Shown here: positions 29,305-37,147 of the stretch, one piece after another
Layout: each line of letters begins with the position of its first letter
Position numbering within the stretch: the first letter of the stretch is position 1
Source of the DNA: Sandarakinorhabdus sp.
GTDB taxonomy: Bacteria > Pseudomonadota > Alphaproteobacteria > Sphingomonadales > Sphingomonadaceae
DNA: 64,000 bases
Reading direction: 5' to 3'
Assembly (NCBI GenBank): GCA_020692215.1
Contig: JAIMKW010000001.1
Location: forward strand, 904,442-968,441
The notes under the pieces: model-generated
What the model saw: only the letters and a program-made list of their open reading frames with translations
What the model was told of the DNA's origin: nothing
Databases searched by the model: none
Made by a program: the position numbers and the translations under genes

Positions 29305-30015
29305 ATGCGCCAGATTCCCCGCCTGTTCGTGGACATGCCCTTGCATGAGGGGGCGGCTGTGCCCCTGGAGGGCGGGCAGGCGCATTATCTGGCCACTGTG
29401 TTGCGGCTTGGCGTGGGGGCGCCGGTTCATCTGTTCGACGACAGGACTGGCGACTGGGCCTCCACTATCGAGACGGTGACGAAGCGGTCCCTGGTGCTGC
29501 GGGTTGGCGCGCAGCTGCGGCCGCGCGAGGCGGTGCCCGACCTGTGGTTGCTGACAGCGCCGATCCGGCGGGAGCGGTTCGAGTGGATTGTCGAGAAGGC
29601 GACCGAAATGGGGGTGGCGCAAATCCAGCCGGTGCTGACCGAGCGGACCAATCGCGAACGGCTGAAGCCCGACCGGTTGCGCACACACATGGTGGAGGCA
29701 GCCGAACAATGCGAGCGGACGGCCCTGCCCGAGCTGTGCGAGGCGGTGGCGCTGAATCGGCTGCTGGCTGACTGGCCTGGTGAGCGGGCACTGATCTTTG
29801 CGGACGAGGAGGGGGGCGTGCCGATGAAAGCGCTTGCGCCGGGCCTTCCTGCCGCCATTCTGATCGGGCCGGAGGGCGGATTTTCGCCCGCCGAGCGCGC
29901 CATGATTCTGGCAGTGCCGCCGGTGCGGCGGCTGACGCTGGGGCCGCGCATCTTGCGGGCGGATACGGCCGTTGTTGCGGCAATTGCCCAGTTTCAGGCG
30001 CTTTGCGGGGCCTGA
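29305..30015 (+). CDS. rsmE: 16S rRNA (uracil1498-N3)-methyltransferase RsmE
   Basis: 236-residue SPOUT-class methyltransferase that methylates U1498 of 16S rRNA with S-adenosylmethionine. An N-terminal PUA-like RNA-binding part (about 1-70) precedes the knotted SPOUT domain with ILIGPEGGFSPAE and the C-terminal LGPRILRADTAVVAA knot. RxRF is represented by RRERFEWIVEKATEMGV. Full length. It is divergent from the sphingolipid operon with a 34-base gap, so its promoter must overlap the operon's promoter region; gshA follows 68 bases downstream. Confidence 0.95.
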   Translation: MRQIPRLFVDMPLHEGAAVPLEGGQAHYLATVLRLGVGAPVHLFDDRTGDWASTIETVTKRSLVLRVGAQLRPREAVPDLWLLTAPIRRERFEWIVEKATEMGVAQIQPVLTERTNRERLKPDRLRTHMVEAAEQCERTALPELCEAVALNRLLADWPGERALIFADEEGGVPMKALAPGLPAAILIGPEGGFSPAERAMILAVPPVRRLTLGPRILRADTAVVAAIAQFQALCGA

Positions 30016-30083
30016 TCCCTGCTGTTTGAGCGGTGCTTAAATCCGGCTGGTGCGGGGCTTTGGGGGCGCGTAAGGGGCAGATC

Positions 30084-31472
30084 ATGAGCAACCAGACAGC
30101 AGCACTGGGCGACGACACGCCGATCAGTTCCAAGGACGACTTGATCGCCCTGTTCGCCAATGGGGAAAAGCCAAAGGCCGACTGGCGGATCGGCACCGAG
30201 CATGAGAAGATCGTGTTCCGCCTGACCGACACGACCGGGCCAAAATGGGGCCAACCGAGCTGGGACGAGCCCAATGGCATCCGCGACCTGCTGATGGCGT
30301 TCGGGCGCTTCGGCTGGGAGCCGGTGTTCGAGAATGGCAAGGTGATCGCGGCCAGGGGCCCAGACGGCAGCCTGAGCCTGGAGCCGGCTGGGCAGTTCGA
30401 GCTTTCGGGCGGGATGCTGGAAAACCTGCACCAGACCTGTGCGGAAACCGGCCGCCACCGCCAGCAGTGCCTGGAAATCGGTGCCGAGCTTGGGCTTGGG
30501 TTTCTGGGGTTGGGTTTCAACCCTGTCGCCCGGCGCGAAGACCTGCCGGTGATGCCCAAGGGGCGCTATGATATCATGCGTCGGCACATGCCGCGTGTTG
30601 GCAGCCTTGGCCTGGACATGATGCTGCGAACCTGCACCGTGCAGACCAACCTCGATTATGCGAGCGAAGCGGACATGGTGAAGAAGTTCCGGGTTTCGCT
30701 GGCGCTGCAGCCGCTTGGCACCGCGCTGTTTGCCAATTCGCCGTTTACCGAGGGCAAGCCGAACGGTTACCTGAGCTATCGCAGCCATATCTGGACCGAT
30801 ACCGACCCGGCGCGCACCGGGATGCTGCCCTTCGTGTTCGACGAGGGCTTTGGATATGAGCGCTATATGGACTATGCGCTTGATGTGCCGATGTATTTTG
30901 TTTACCGAGACGGCAAATATATCGACGCGGCCGGGCTCAGCTTTCGGGATTTTCTGGAAGGCAGGCTTTCCGTGCTGCCCGGTGAGCGGGCGACCTATGG
31001 CGACTGGAAGGATCATCTTTCCACCGCTTTTCCCGAAGTGCGGCTGAAGGGCTATCTGGAGATGCGCGGCAGCGACAGTGGCCCGCAGAACCGCATCTGC
31101 GCGCTGCCGGCGCTGTGGGTGGGCCTGTTGTATGATCAGACTGCGCTGGATGCGGCGTGGGATCTGGTGAAAGGCTGGAGCATCGAGGAGCAGCAGCGCA
31201 TGCGGGACGAAGTTCCGCGGCTGGCCTTGAAGGCGACCGTGCCAGGCGGCGGGACGATGCAGGCGCTGGCGAAGGAGGTGCTGGCGATTGCGGCTGGCGG
31301 GCTGGACCGGCGGGCGCGGGAAAATGGCATCGGCGACAGCGAAGCCGGTTTTCTGGCGCCGATGTTCGAGATGGCGGAGACGGGAAAGACGCTGGCCGAG
31401 CGGCACCTGGGCAGGTTTCATGGAGAGTGGGGCGGGAAGATCGACCCAATTTGGGATGAAGCGTTGTTCTAG
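30084..31472 (+). CDS. gshA: Glutamate-cysteine ligase (plant/alphaproteobacterial type)
   Basis: 462-residue ATP-dependent ligase that joins glutamate and cysteine, the first glutathione step. It belongs to the GCS2/plant-type family, recognised by GTEHEKIVFR (substrate/metal Glu), GQFELSGGML, MRTCTVQ-like MLRTCTVQTNLDY, FANSPFTEG and LEMRGSDSGP. The length matches the alphaproteobacterial enzymes. The ATG at 30084 (MSNQTAALGD) follows AAGGGGCAG; the upstream open frame to 30033 is not conserved-looking. rsmE precedes it on the same strand, a frequent pairing in alphaproteobacteria. Confidence 0.95.
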   Translation: MSNQTAALGDDTPISSKDDLIALFANGEKPKADWRIGTEHEKIVFRLTDTTGPKWGQPSWDEPNGIRDLLMAFGRFGWEPVFENGKVIAARGPDGSLSLEPAGQFELSGGMLENLHQTCAETGRHRQQCLEIGAELGLGFLGLGFNPVARREDLPVMPKGRYDIMRRHMPRVGSLGLDMMLRTCTVQTNLDYASEADMVKKFRVSLALQPLGTALFANSPFTEGKPNGYLSYRSHIWTDTDPARTGMLPFVFDEGFGYERYMDYALDVPMYFVYRDGKYIDAAGLSFRDFLEGRLSVLPGERATYGDWKDHLSTAFPEVRLKGYLEMRGSDSGPQNRICALPALWVGLLYDQTALDAAWDLVKGWSIEEQQRMRDEVPRLALKATVPGGGTMQALAKEVLAIAAGGLDRRARENGIGDSEAGFLAPMFEMAETGKTLAERHLGRFHGEWGGKIDPIWDEALF

Positions 31473-31903
31473 TCGGTTTCTGGTACTCCCTCAGAGGCTT
31501 CGCGAGCAATATCTTCGATTGGGCTGAAGCGGTAAGCCCGGCAGGCCTCAATTGTTGTCGCTGACGGTTTGGGTTTCGAGTAAGCGCCGCCATCAGTCCA
31601 CGAGAGGGTTTTCGTGATCCCCTCTGCCTCACCCATGCTTACCATCTGGTCATGGGGCATAAGATACCATTGACCGCTTATGGGGAAGGCCATCCAGATG
31701 TCGCGCCCGATATACTTCTTGTCGATCATCCAGCGACCCTTGAGCTGGACCTTGCGAATTTCGCCATCCCTTTCACGATAGAGAATGAAATCCACGCCCC
31801 CGTCGTAAACAGGCAAGTAGGCATTGAAGCCTTGGGCAAGGGCAAGGCTTATTACGGTGTTTCGATTGATGACTTCGGTAATCTGGCTGCGGAACCGACT
31901 CAT
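31469..31903 (-). CDS. Small PD-(D/E)XK nuclease-like protein
   Basis: 144-residue soluble protein. Residues 9-60 carry a helix (ITEVINRNTVISLALAQG), a strand with an acid (GGVDFIL, Asp38) and a strand with Gln53-x-Lys55 (KVQLKGR). This E...D...(E/Q)xK layout resembles the PDDEXK endonuclease fold, with Glu10 as candidate first acid. The C-terminal half (YIGRDIWMAFPISGQWYLMPHD) is like the tail of group-I-intron-type PDDEXK_5 domains. It starts 10 bases after the rlmB stop, so it is a downstream rider of rlmB, and its 3' end overlaps the convergent gshA by 4 bases. A DNA-cleaving role is inferred only from the motif. Confidence 0.65.
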   Translation of the reverse strand: MSRFRSQITEVINRNTVISLALAQGFNAYLPVYDGGVDFILYRERDGEIRKVQLKGRWMIDKKYIGRDIWMAFPISGQWYLMPHDQMVSMGEAEGITKTLSWTDGGAYSKPKPSATTIEACRAYRFSPIEDIAREASEGVPETD

Positions 31904-31913
31904 TATGATGGGC

Positions 31914-32672
31914 TCAGTTCGCGCGCGAAGCGATAGCATAGAGTGCGATAGCGGCTGCGTTGGAGACATTCAGGCTTTCGACAGCGCGGGTGATGGGGAG
32001 CTTGGCCAGCACGTCGCAATGTTCGCGGGTGTTGTGGCGCATGCCTTCGCCTTCTGCGCCCAGAACCAGTGCGATGGGGGCGGGCGTAAGGGCTTCCGAG
32101 AGGGTCTGTTCGGCTTCGCCAGCGAGGCCCACCCGCCAGTAGCCGGCTTCGGCGATTTGCTCGAGCGCGCGGGCGAGATTGACGACACGGACCCAGGGCA
32201 TGGCTTCGAGCGCGCCCGATGCCGCACGGGCCAGCGCGCCGGATTCGGGCGGGCTGTGGCGATCCTGCGTGATGATCGCGCGGGCGCCGAAGGCGGCCGC
32301 CGAGCGGATGATGGCGCCGACATTGTGCGGATCTGTTACCTGATCGAGGAGGACAAGCGGTGCGCGCGGATCGGGATTGGACAGCACTTCATCGAGCCAC
32401 GGGATCTCGAGAGGCTCCACTTCGAGCACGAGGCCCTGGTGGGGCGCATCGATCGGCACCAGCCGGCCGAGATCCTGCGCGTCGCCATATTGCACCTGCA
32501 GCCCTTCGGGTATCACGATCTTCGCCAGTTCTTCGTGCGTGCCGAACAGTTTGCGGAACCTGCGTTCCGGATTGTCGAGCGCGGCATAGACGGCGTGGCG
32601 GCCATAAAGCCGCGGACGGCCTGGATCCGGGCGATTGGCAGTGCCGTGGCGTTTGTTCGGTTTTCTTCCCAT
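31914..32672 (-). CDS. rlmB: 23S rRNA (guanosine2251-2'-O)-methyltransferase RlmB
   Basis: 252-residue SpoU/TrmH-family 2'-O-ribose methyltransferase. LYGRHAVYAALDNPERR is the substrate-binding N-terminal domain. The SPOUT knot is marked by LLDQVTDPHNVGAIIRSA (motif 1), ALVLGAEGEGMR (motif 2) and LPITRAVESLNVSNAAAIALY (motif 3). A basic N-terminus (MGRKPNKRHG) is typical. rlmB near tRNA-Tyr, tRNA-Gly and secE is common in alphaproteobacteria, which supports the family call over other SpoU enzymes. A 29-base tandem repeat occupies its upstream region. Confidence 0.92.
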   Translation of the reverse strand: MGRKPNKRHGTANRPDPGRPRLYGRHAVYAALDNPERRFRKLFGTHEELAKIVIPEGLQVQYGDAQDLGRLVPIDAPHQGLVLEVEPLEIPWLDEVLSNPDPRAPLVLLDQVTDPHNVGAIIRSAAAFGARAIITQDRHSPPESGALARAASGALEAMPWVRVVNLARALEQIAEAGYWRVGLAGEAEQTLSEALTPAPIALVLGAEGEGMRHNTREHCDVLAKLPITRAVESLNVSNAAAIALYAIASRAN

Positions 32673-32694
32673 CCCCTGTCAGTAGCCATGGGTG

Positions 32695-32776
32695 CCAGCC
32701 GGGGGAAGCCCGGTTAGCTGATGACGGCCGGGGGAAGCCCGGTTAGCTGATGCCAGCCGGAGGAAGCGCTAGCTGG
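32695..32776. repeat. 29-bp tandem repeat (2.8 copies) in the rlmB/thioesterase promoter region
   Basis: Copies at 32695-32723 and 32724-32752 differ only in their first bases and are followed by a partial, diverged third copy at 32753-32776. Each unit contains CCGGG...CCCGG, able to form a small hairpin. The array fills much of the 137 bases between two divergent genes. Confidence 0.9.
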
Positions 32777-32809
32777 TTGCGGGTGCAAGGCGAGTTTGAG
32801 GACATTGGC

Positions 32810-33595
32810 ATGGCGAGTTTTGCTTCTTTGATGGCGGGCGTTGTGGCGGATGGCGATGGCTGGCTTGCAACGCCGACCGACGACTGGTTGCAGGGGCGAA
32901 CGCTGTATGGTGGGCTTTCGGCAGCGCTTGCGCTTCGGGCGTGCGAGCTTGCCGCGCCCGGGCTGCCGCCGCTTCGTGCGGGGCAGATCGCTTATATCGG
33001 GCCGGCTGCCGGCGAAGTTCGGATGGTGCCGCGCACCATAAGGCAAGGAAAATCCGTTGCGTTCATGGGCTGTGACCTGATGGCCGGTGGGGCAGTTGCG
33101 CTTCGGGCGATATTTGCCTTTGGAGGATCGCGGGAAAGCGAATTTTCAGCCGATGCGCCGCCTCCTCCGGCGTTCCGGCCGCCAGATGCCTGCGAGCCGA
33201 TCTGGCCCGCGGGGATGGGGCCTGCCTTCACGGGCCATCTGAACCAGCGGCTGGCGGGGCCCTTGCGGCCGTTTTCTGGGGCCGACCGGGGTGACCTGCT
33301 GGTGTGGGTGCGCCACGCCGAGCCGGTAACGCCGGGGCCGGTGGCCCTGGTTGCAATGGGGGATGCGCTGCCGCCGGCCAGCTTCACGCGCCTTACCCGG
33401 CCAGCGATGATCAGCACCATGACCTGGAGCTTTGACCTGTTCGATCCAGCGCATGCGGATGGATCGGGCTGGTTGCTGTTGCATTCGCGCGATGACGGCG
33501 TTGGCGAGGGCTATGCCGGGCAGGAGATGGGGATGTGGGATGAGACTGGACGGCCGCTGATGCGAGGCCGGCAGAGTGTTGCGATTTACGGCTGA
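32810..33595 (+). CDS. Acyl-CoA thioesterase family protein (TesB-like double hotdog)
   Basis: 261-residue protein of the double-hotdog thioesterase group. The N-terminal half has DDWLQGRTLYGGLSAALALRA and VRMVPRTIRQGKSVAFMGCDL, the C-terminal half SFTRLTRPAMISTMTWSFDLF, ending in GYAGQEMGMWDETGRPLMRGRQ, a strong match to TesB-like/4HBT_3 proteins. It should hydrolyse acyl-CoA thioesters in the cytoplasm; chain length is unknown. The ATG at 32810 lies 8 bases after GAGG; the longer frame to 32750 runs into the tandem repeat. Confidence 0.85.
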   Translation: MASFASLMAGVVADGDGWLATPTDDWLQGRTLYGGLSAALALRACELAAPGLPPLRAGQIAYIGPAAGEVRMVPRTIRQGKSVAFMGCDLMAGGAVALRAIFAFGGSRESEFSADAPPPPAFRPPDACEPIWPAGMGPAFTGHLNQRLAGPLRPFSGADRGDLLVWVRHAEPVTPGPVALVAMGDALPPASFTRLTRPAMISTMTWSFDLFDPAHADGSGWLLLHSRDDGVGEGYAGQEMGMWDETGRPLMRGRQSVAIYG

Positions 33596-33632
33596 TACGG
33601 TTTCATTCGGCCTGATCTGGCCCAAGGAGGGC

Positions 33633-33706
33633 TGGAGCGGGTAGCGGGAATCGAACCCGCATATTCAGCTTGGAAGGCTGCTGCACTACCATTGTGCTAT
33701 ACCCGC
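33633..33706 (-). tRNA. tRNA-Gly (anticodon TCC)
   Basis: Minus-strand cloverleaf with acceptor GCGGGTA/TACCCGC, D arm GCAC/GTGC, anticodon loop CTTCCAA (anticodon TCC), T arm GCGGG-TTCGATT-CCCGC, discriminator T and encoded CCA (33633-33635). Confidence 0.96.
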
Positions 33707-33726
33707 ACCCTGCGCACCCGATACCG

Positions 33727-33848
33727 CCGGCTGCCTGCAGCCGCAAGCGCGACTGCGCGCCGGCGCCTGTGCGCCGACCCTTGAGATCATCCCCGGCTGC
33801 CTGCAGCCGCAAGCGCGACTGCGCGCCGGCGCCTGTGCGCCGACCCTT
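33727..33848. repeat. 56-bp perfect direct repeat pair between tRNA-Tyr and tRNA-Gly
   Basis: Identical 56-base copies occupy 33727-33782 and 33793-33848, with a 10-base spacer. Each contains the palindromes CGGCTGC-CT-GCAGCCG and CGGCGC-CTGT-GCGCCG. A 22-base core in each copy recurs with one mismatch in the 92-bp repeats at 34475-34703. Confidence 0.95.
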
Positions 33849-33877
33849 ATTACAAAGGCCGGCCCTGAGCGGAAAGA

Positions 33878-33963
33878 TGGTGGAGGGGACAGGATTCGAA
33901 CCTGTGTAGACTGACGTCGGCAGATTTACAGTCTGCTGCCTTTAACCACTCGGCCACCCCTCC
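33878..33963 (-). tRNA. tRNA-Tyr (anticodon GTA)
   Basis: 86-base class II tRNA on the minus strand: acceptor GGAGGGG/CCCCTCC, anticodon stem-loop AGACTGTAAATCT (anticodon GTA), long variable arm, T arm with TTCGAAT, discriminator A and encoded CCA (33878-33880). It lies upstream of tRNA-Gly on the same strand. Confidence 0.96.
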
Positions 33964-34088
33964 GGAACCCCGGTTCGGAGGCGGGCATGTGGCGAAGCTG
34001 ACGCCTTCTGTCAACCAAATGCCGCGCCATCGCGGCCTCGGCATGCTAAACTCAAGGTGCGCAACTCACGTTGGACAGGGAGGTGGAG

Positions 34089-34475
34089 ATGACCCCGACA
34101 GTGGACGGCAAAGCGGTGGCCTTCTTGGGCACAGGCGACAGGGAAACCGCGCGCGCCTTTTATGGCCAGACCCTGGGGCTGCGGGAACTGGTGAACGATG
34201 ACTTCGGCATGGCGTTTGCCTTTGGAACCGGACAATTGCGGGTGACGCCCTTGCCCGACTATGTGGCGAGCCCGCACCCGGTGGCGGGGTGGGATGTGCC
34301 AGACATTGGCGCTGCCGCGCAGGCGCTGAAGGCGGTGGGGGTGGAACTGACTCGATATGAAGGGTTCGGGCAGGACGCACAGGGAATCTGGACCTCGCCC
34401 GACGGCGCGGTGAAGGTTGCGTGGTTTGCCGATCCTGACGGCAATGTTCTGAGCCTGAGCCAGACCAACTGGTAG
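34089..34475 (+). CDS. VOC superfamily (glyoxalase/bleomycin-resistance fold) protein
   Basis: 128-residue single VOC-fold protein. FLGTGDRETARAFYGQTLGL is the typical first beta-alpha-beta module and WFADPDGNVLSLSQ the last strand with the metal-ligand-type Glu replaced by Leu-Ser, so metal binding is uncertain. It has no signal peptide. The ATG at 34089 lies 5 bases after AGGGAGG. It sits between two related repeat clusters, in the place where tuf is usually found between tRNA-Gly/Tyr and tRNA-Trp. Function unknown; VOC proteins range from dioxygenases to drug-binding proteins. Confidence 0.85.
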   Translation: MTPTVDGKAVAFLGTGDRETARAFYGQTLGLRELVNDDFGMAFAFGTGQLRVTPLPDYVASPHPVAGWDVPDIGAAAQALKAVGVELTRYEGFGQDAQGIWTSPDGAVKVAWFADPDGNVLSLSQTNW

Positions 34476-34703
34476 GCAAGCGGGCGGATGCTCGCGCCCG
34501 CAGGGAAGAAGAGACTCCCGACCGCAAGGCCGCAAGCGCGACAGCGCGCCCGAGCAAGCGCGAGGCGGCAAGCGGGCGGATGCCCGCGCCCGCAGGGAAG
34601 AAGAGACTCCCGGCCGCAAGGCCGCAAGCGCGACAGCGCGCCCGAGCAAGCGCGAGGCGGCAAGCGGGCGGATGCCCGCGCCCGCAGGGCAAACAACGAC
34701 TCC
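34475..34703. repeat. 92-bp tandem repeat (2.5 copies) between the VOC gene and tRNA-Trp
   Basis: Units start at 34475, 34567 and 34659 (period 92); the third is cut off after about 45 bases. Each contains GCGGGC-GGAT-GCCCGC (6-base stem; one G-T pair in unit 1) and the 22-base core shared with the 56-bp repeats (34529-34550, 34621-34642). The first unit begins at the last base of the VOC stop codon. Arginine-rich open frames here are by-products of the repeat. Confidence 0.95.
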
Positions 34704-34762
34704 CGCGAAGAATCTTGCAAGGGTGCGAAGCCTCTTGTAAGGCCCTCGTCCCGCTCTCCTGT

Positions 34763-34838
34763 AGGAGTGTAGCTCAGCTGGTAGAGCATCGGTCTCCAAA
34801 ACCGAGGGCCGGGGGTTCGAACCCCTCCACTCCTGCCA
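34763..34838 (+). tRNA. tRNA-Trp (anticodon CCA)
   Basis: Plus-strand cloverleaf with acceptor AGGAGTG/CACTCCT, anticodon loop TCTCCAAAA region giving anticodon CCA, T arm GGGGG-TTCGAAC-CCCTC, discriminator G and encoded CCA (34836-34838). Its position just before secE is conserved in many bacteria. Confidence 0.97.
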
Positions 34839-34983
34839 GTGGCCCAGCCGGTTTTCCGGAAGGGTTGGCAGGACGGCGGGATGGTTTTCATGGCCCGGCT
34901 GGTGCCCCGAAATATGGGGCGTCTGCCGGGAGTTGTTGTTGGAAAAAGCCGCAGTTTCGCGGCAAGCGAAGGTGCCGAGTCGC

Positions 34984-35181
34984 ATGGCGAAGGTGAATCC
35001 GGGCGAGTTTGTCCGGCAGGTCAGGGCAGAAACAGCGAAGGTCGTCTGGCCTTCACGCAAGGAGGTCATCCAGACGACCATCCTGGTTCTGATCATGACG
35101 TCGATCCTCGCGCTGTTCTTCCTGGGTGTGGACCAGGTGCTCGGCCGTGCGGTTCGCTTCCTTCTGGGGGTTGGGGACTGA
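34984..35181 (+). CDS. secE: Preprotein translocase subunit SecE
   Basis: 65-residue short SecE with one membrane segment (about 33-55, TILVLIMTSILALFFLGV). The conserved cytoplasmic amphipathic helix is FVRQVRAETAKVVWPSRKEV. It clamps SecY in the Sec translocon. The ATG at 34984 (MAKVNPGEF) fits the family. It is located between tRNA-Trp and nusG as in most bacteria; the nusG start follows the stop by one base. Confidence 0.95.
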   Translation: MAKVNPGEFVRQVRAETAKVVWPSRKEVIQTTILVLIMTSILALFFLGVDQVLGRAVRFLLGVGD

Positions 35182-35182
35182 C

Positions 35183-35722
35183 ATGTCGCGCTGGTACATC
35201 ATTCACGCTTATTCGGGCTTCGAGAACAAGGTTCGCGACCAGATTCTGGCCGACGCATCGCGGCTGGGGCTGGAAGGCCTTGTGGAATCCGTGGAAGTGC
35301 CGACCGAGAAGGTGACCGAGGTTCGCCGCGGCAAGAAGGTGCAATCCGAGCGGAAGTTCTTCCCCGGCTATGTGCTGGCAAAGCTGGAAATGAACGATCA
35401 GGTTTACCACCTGGTGAAGAACACGCCCAAGGTGACGGGCTTTCTTGGGTCCATGGGCAAGCCGCAGGCGATCAGCGAGACGGAGGCCGCGCGGATCCTG
35501 AGCACCAAGGCCGAGGCCGACGCAGCGCAGCCCAAGGCGCGCAAGAAGGTTTCGTTCGAAATCGGCGATTCGGTGAAGGTTCTGGATGGCCCGTTTGCGA
35601 GCTTCTCGGGGCTGGTCGAGGAAATCGACTATGAAAAGGGCCGCGTGAAGGTTTCGGTTTCCATCTTTGGCCGGGCAACACCGGTGGAGCTGGACTTCGA
35701 GCAGGTCGAGAAGACCAAATAG
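35183..35722 (+). CDS. nusG: Transcription termination/antitermination factor NusG
   Basis: 179-residue NusG: an NGN domain (SRWYIIHAYSGFENKV... FFPGYVLAKLEM) and a C-terminal KOW domain (GDSVKVLDGPFASFSGLVEEI) joined by a short acidic linker. It binds RNA polymerase and couples it to Rho or to the ribosome (NusE). The ATG lies one base after the secE stop with GGGGGTTGGGGA upstream, so the two are translationally coupled. Confidence 0.96.
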   Translation: MSRWYIIHAYSGFENKVRDQILADASRLGLEGLVESVEVPTEKVTEVRRGKKVQSERKFFPGYVLAKLEMNDQVYHLVKNTPKVTGFLGSMGKPQAISETEAARILSTKAEADAAQPKARKKVSFEIGDSVKVLDGPFASFSGLVEEIDYEKGRVKVSVSIFGRATPVELDFEQVEKTK

Positions 35723-35731
35723 TTTCAGCTG

Positions 35732-35747
35732 CTGCCCGGAAGGGCAG
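35732..35747 (+). other. Stem-loop after nusG
   Basis: CTGCCC-GGAA-GGGCAG is a perfect six-base stem with a GGAA tetraloop starting 9 bases after the nusG stop. It may end the secE-nusG message in part or form a leader element of rplK. Confidence 0.55.
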
Positions 35748-35870
35748 TGTGCGAAAACCCGGCGGACCGCGGTCGGTCGCCCGGGAACACCGTGGGAGGC
35801 GAGGGGCTTGTTCGGCCCCGGACCGTCTGGACCACACGGCCGCACAACCGGGGAACCGCCCCACCCCTCC

Positions 35871-35898
35871 GAACAGGAGACTCCGAACAGGAGACTCC
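35871..35898 (+). repeat. 14-bp tandem duplication in the rplK leader
   Basis: GAACAGGAGACTCC occurs twice head to tail (35871-35884, 35885-35898), 46 bases before the rplK start. It lies in the L11/L1 mRNA leader (35723-35943), which also holds the palindrome GACCGCGGTC. Confidence 0.85.
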
Positions 35899-35943
35899 CG
35901 GCAGGAGGCAGGGCCGGTTCCGGAAAAGAGAGAGTGAAGCGAT

Positions 35944-36378
35944 ATGGCAAAGAAGATTACGGGCTATATCAAGCTGCAGGTGGCGGCCGGTGCCGCAACC
36001 CCCAGCCCGCCCATCGGCCCCGCGCTTGGCCAGCGCGGTGTGAACATCATGGAATTCTGCAAGGCGTTCAACGCGGCGACCGGCAGCCTTGAAAAGGGCA
36101 TGCCGATCCCCACGGTGATCACCGTTTATGCAGACCGCAGCTTCTCCTTCGTGACGAAGACGCCGCCGGCGACCTTCCTGTTGAAGAAGGCCGCGGGCAT
36201 CAAGTCGGGCTCGACGAACCCGGGCAAGGGTGCTGCCGCCGGCAAGGTGACGAAGGCGGACATCCGTTCTATCGCCGAGCAGAAGATGCAGGATCTGAAT
36301 GCAAACGACATTGAAATGGCCATGAAGACCATCGAGGGCTCTGCCCGCGCGATGGGCCTCGAAGTGGTGGAGGGCTGA
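35944..36378 (+). CDS. rplK: 50S ribosomal protein L11
   Basis: 144-residue L11, which binds the GTPase-centre region of 23S rRNA. The N-terminal [23 protein letters not shown] proline-rich part and the C-terminal rRNA-binding domain ([17 protein letters not shown]) are intact. An AAAAGAGAGAG purine tract precedes the ATG. rplA starts 4 bases after the stop. L1 usually represses this operon by binding the leader; the 221-base leader has hairpins compatible with that. Confidence 0.97.
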   Translation: MAKKITGYIKLQVAAGAATPSPPIGPALGQRGVNIMEFCKAFNAATGSLEKGMPIPTVITVYADRSFSFVTKTPPATFLLKKAAGIKSGSTNPGKGAAAGKVTKADIRSIAEQKMQDLNANDIEMAMKTIEGSARAMGLEVVEG

Positions 36379-36382
36379 GATC

Positions 36383-37081
36383 ATGACCAGGATATCCAAG
36401 AAGGCGAAGGCTCTGGCCGCCACTGTCGAGCCGATGAAGCTCTACCCGGTTGACGAGGCGCTGAGCCTTGTGAAGGCCAATGCGACATCGAAGTTCGACG
36501 AGACCATCGAAGTTGCGGTGAACCTGAACGTCGACCCGCGCCACGCCGACCAGATGGTGCGCGGCATGGTGACCCTGCCCAAGGGCACGGGCAAGACCGT
36601 CCGCGTGGGCGTGTTCGCCCGCGGCGCCAAGGCCGATGAAGCCAAGGAAGCCGGCGCCGATGTGGTTGGCGCCGAAGACCTGCTGGAAATCGTGCAGGGC
36701 GGCACCATCGATTTCGATCGCTGCATCGCGACGCCCGACATGATGGGTCTCGTGGGCCGGCTGGGCAAGGTGCTGGGCCCCAAGGGCCTGATGCCGAACC
36801 CGAAGCTGGGCACGGTGACGATGAACGTCGGCGAAGCCGTGAAGGCAGCCAAGGGCGGCCAGATCGAGTTCCGCGTTGAAAAGGCCGGCATCATCCATGC
36901 CGGTCTGGGCAAGGCGAGCTTTGCTCAGGAAGACCTGAAGGCCAATCTGGACGCGTTCCTGGATGCGCTGGTGAAGGCCAAGCCATCGGGCGCCAAGGGC
37001 AAATATGTCGAGAAGATCGCGCTGAGCTCTACCATGGGCAAGGGCGTGAAGGTGGACGTGGCGACGGCGACCGGCGCCTGA
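36383..37081 (+). CDS. rplA: 50S ribosomal protein L1
   Basis: 232-residue L1 of the ribosomal L1 stalk and probable autogenous repressor of rplKA. The family core is clear: [25 protein letters not shown], a central domain with [24 protein letters not shown] and [17 protein letters not shown]. Full length. It is followed by a perfect hairpin, so the transcript probably ends here rather than continuing into rplJ. Confidence 0.97.
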   Translation: MTRISKKAKALAATVEPMKLYPVDEALSLVKANATSKFDETIEVAVNLNVDPRHADQMVRGMVTLPKGTGKTVRVGVFARGAKADEAKEAGADVVGAEDLLEIVQGGTIDFDRCIATPDMMGLVGRLGKVLGPKGLMPNPKLGTVTMNVGEAVKAAKGGQIEFRVEKAGIIHAGLGKASFAQEDLKANLDAFLDALVKAKPSGAKGKYVEKIALSSTMGKGVKVDVATATGA

Positions 37082-37104
37082 TCTTTCTTATCTGCGAAAA
37101 TTGA

Positions 37105-37130
37105 AGAGGCCGGGGGAAACCCCGGCCTCT
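37105..37130 (+). terminator. Terminator hairpin after rplA
   Basis: AGAGGCCGGGG (37105-37115), GAAA tetraloop and CCCCGGCCTCT (37120-37130) form a perfect 11-base stem, followed by CTACTTATAA. The T-run is poor but the stem is very stable. Confidence 0.8.
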
Positions 37131-37147
37131 CTACTTATAAACTGCCT

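Noticed and set aside
33727-34703. Repeat clusters as a possible CRISPR array
   Set aside because: Units are 56 and 92 bases with no or tiny constant spacers, tandem rather than spaced by unique sequences, and no cas genes are near.
34488-34996. Arginine-rich open frames over the 92-bp repeats
   Set aside because: Translations of repeat DNA that run into tRNA-Trp; no ribosome-binding site and no family.
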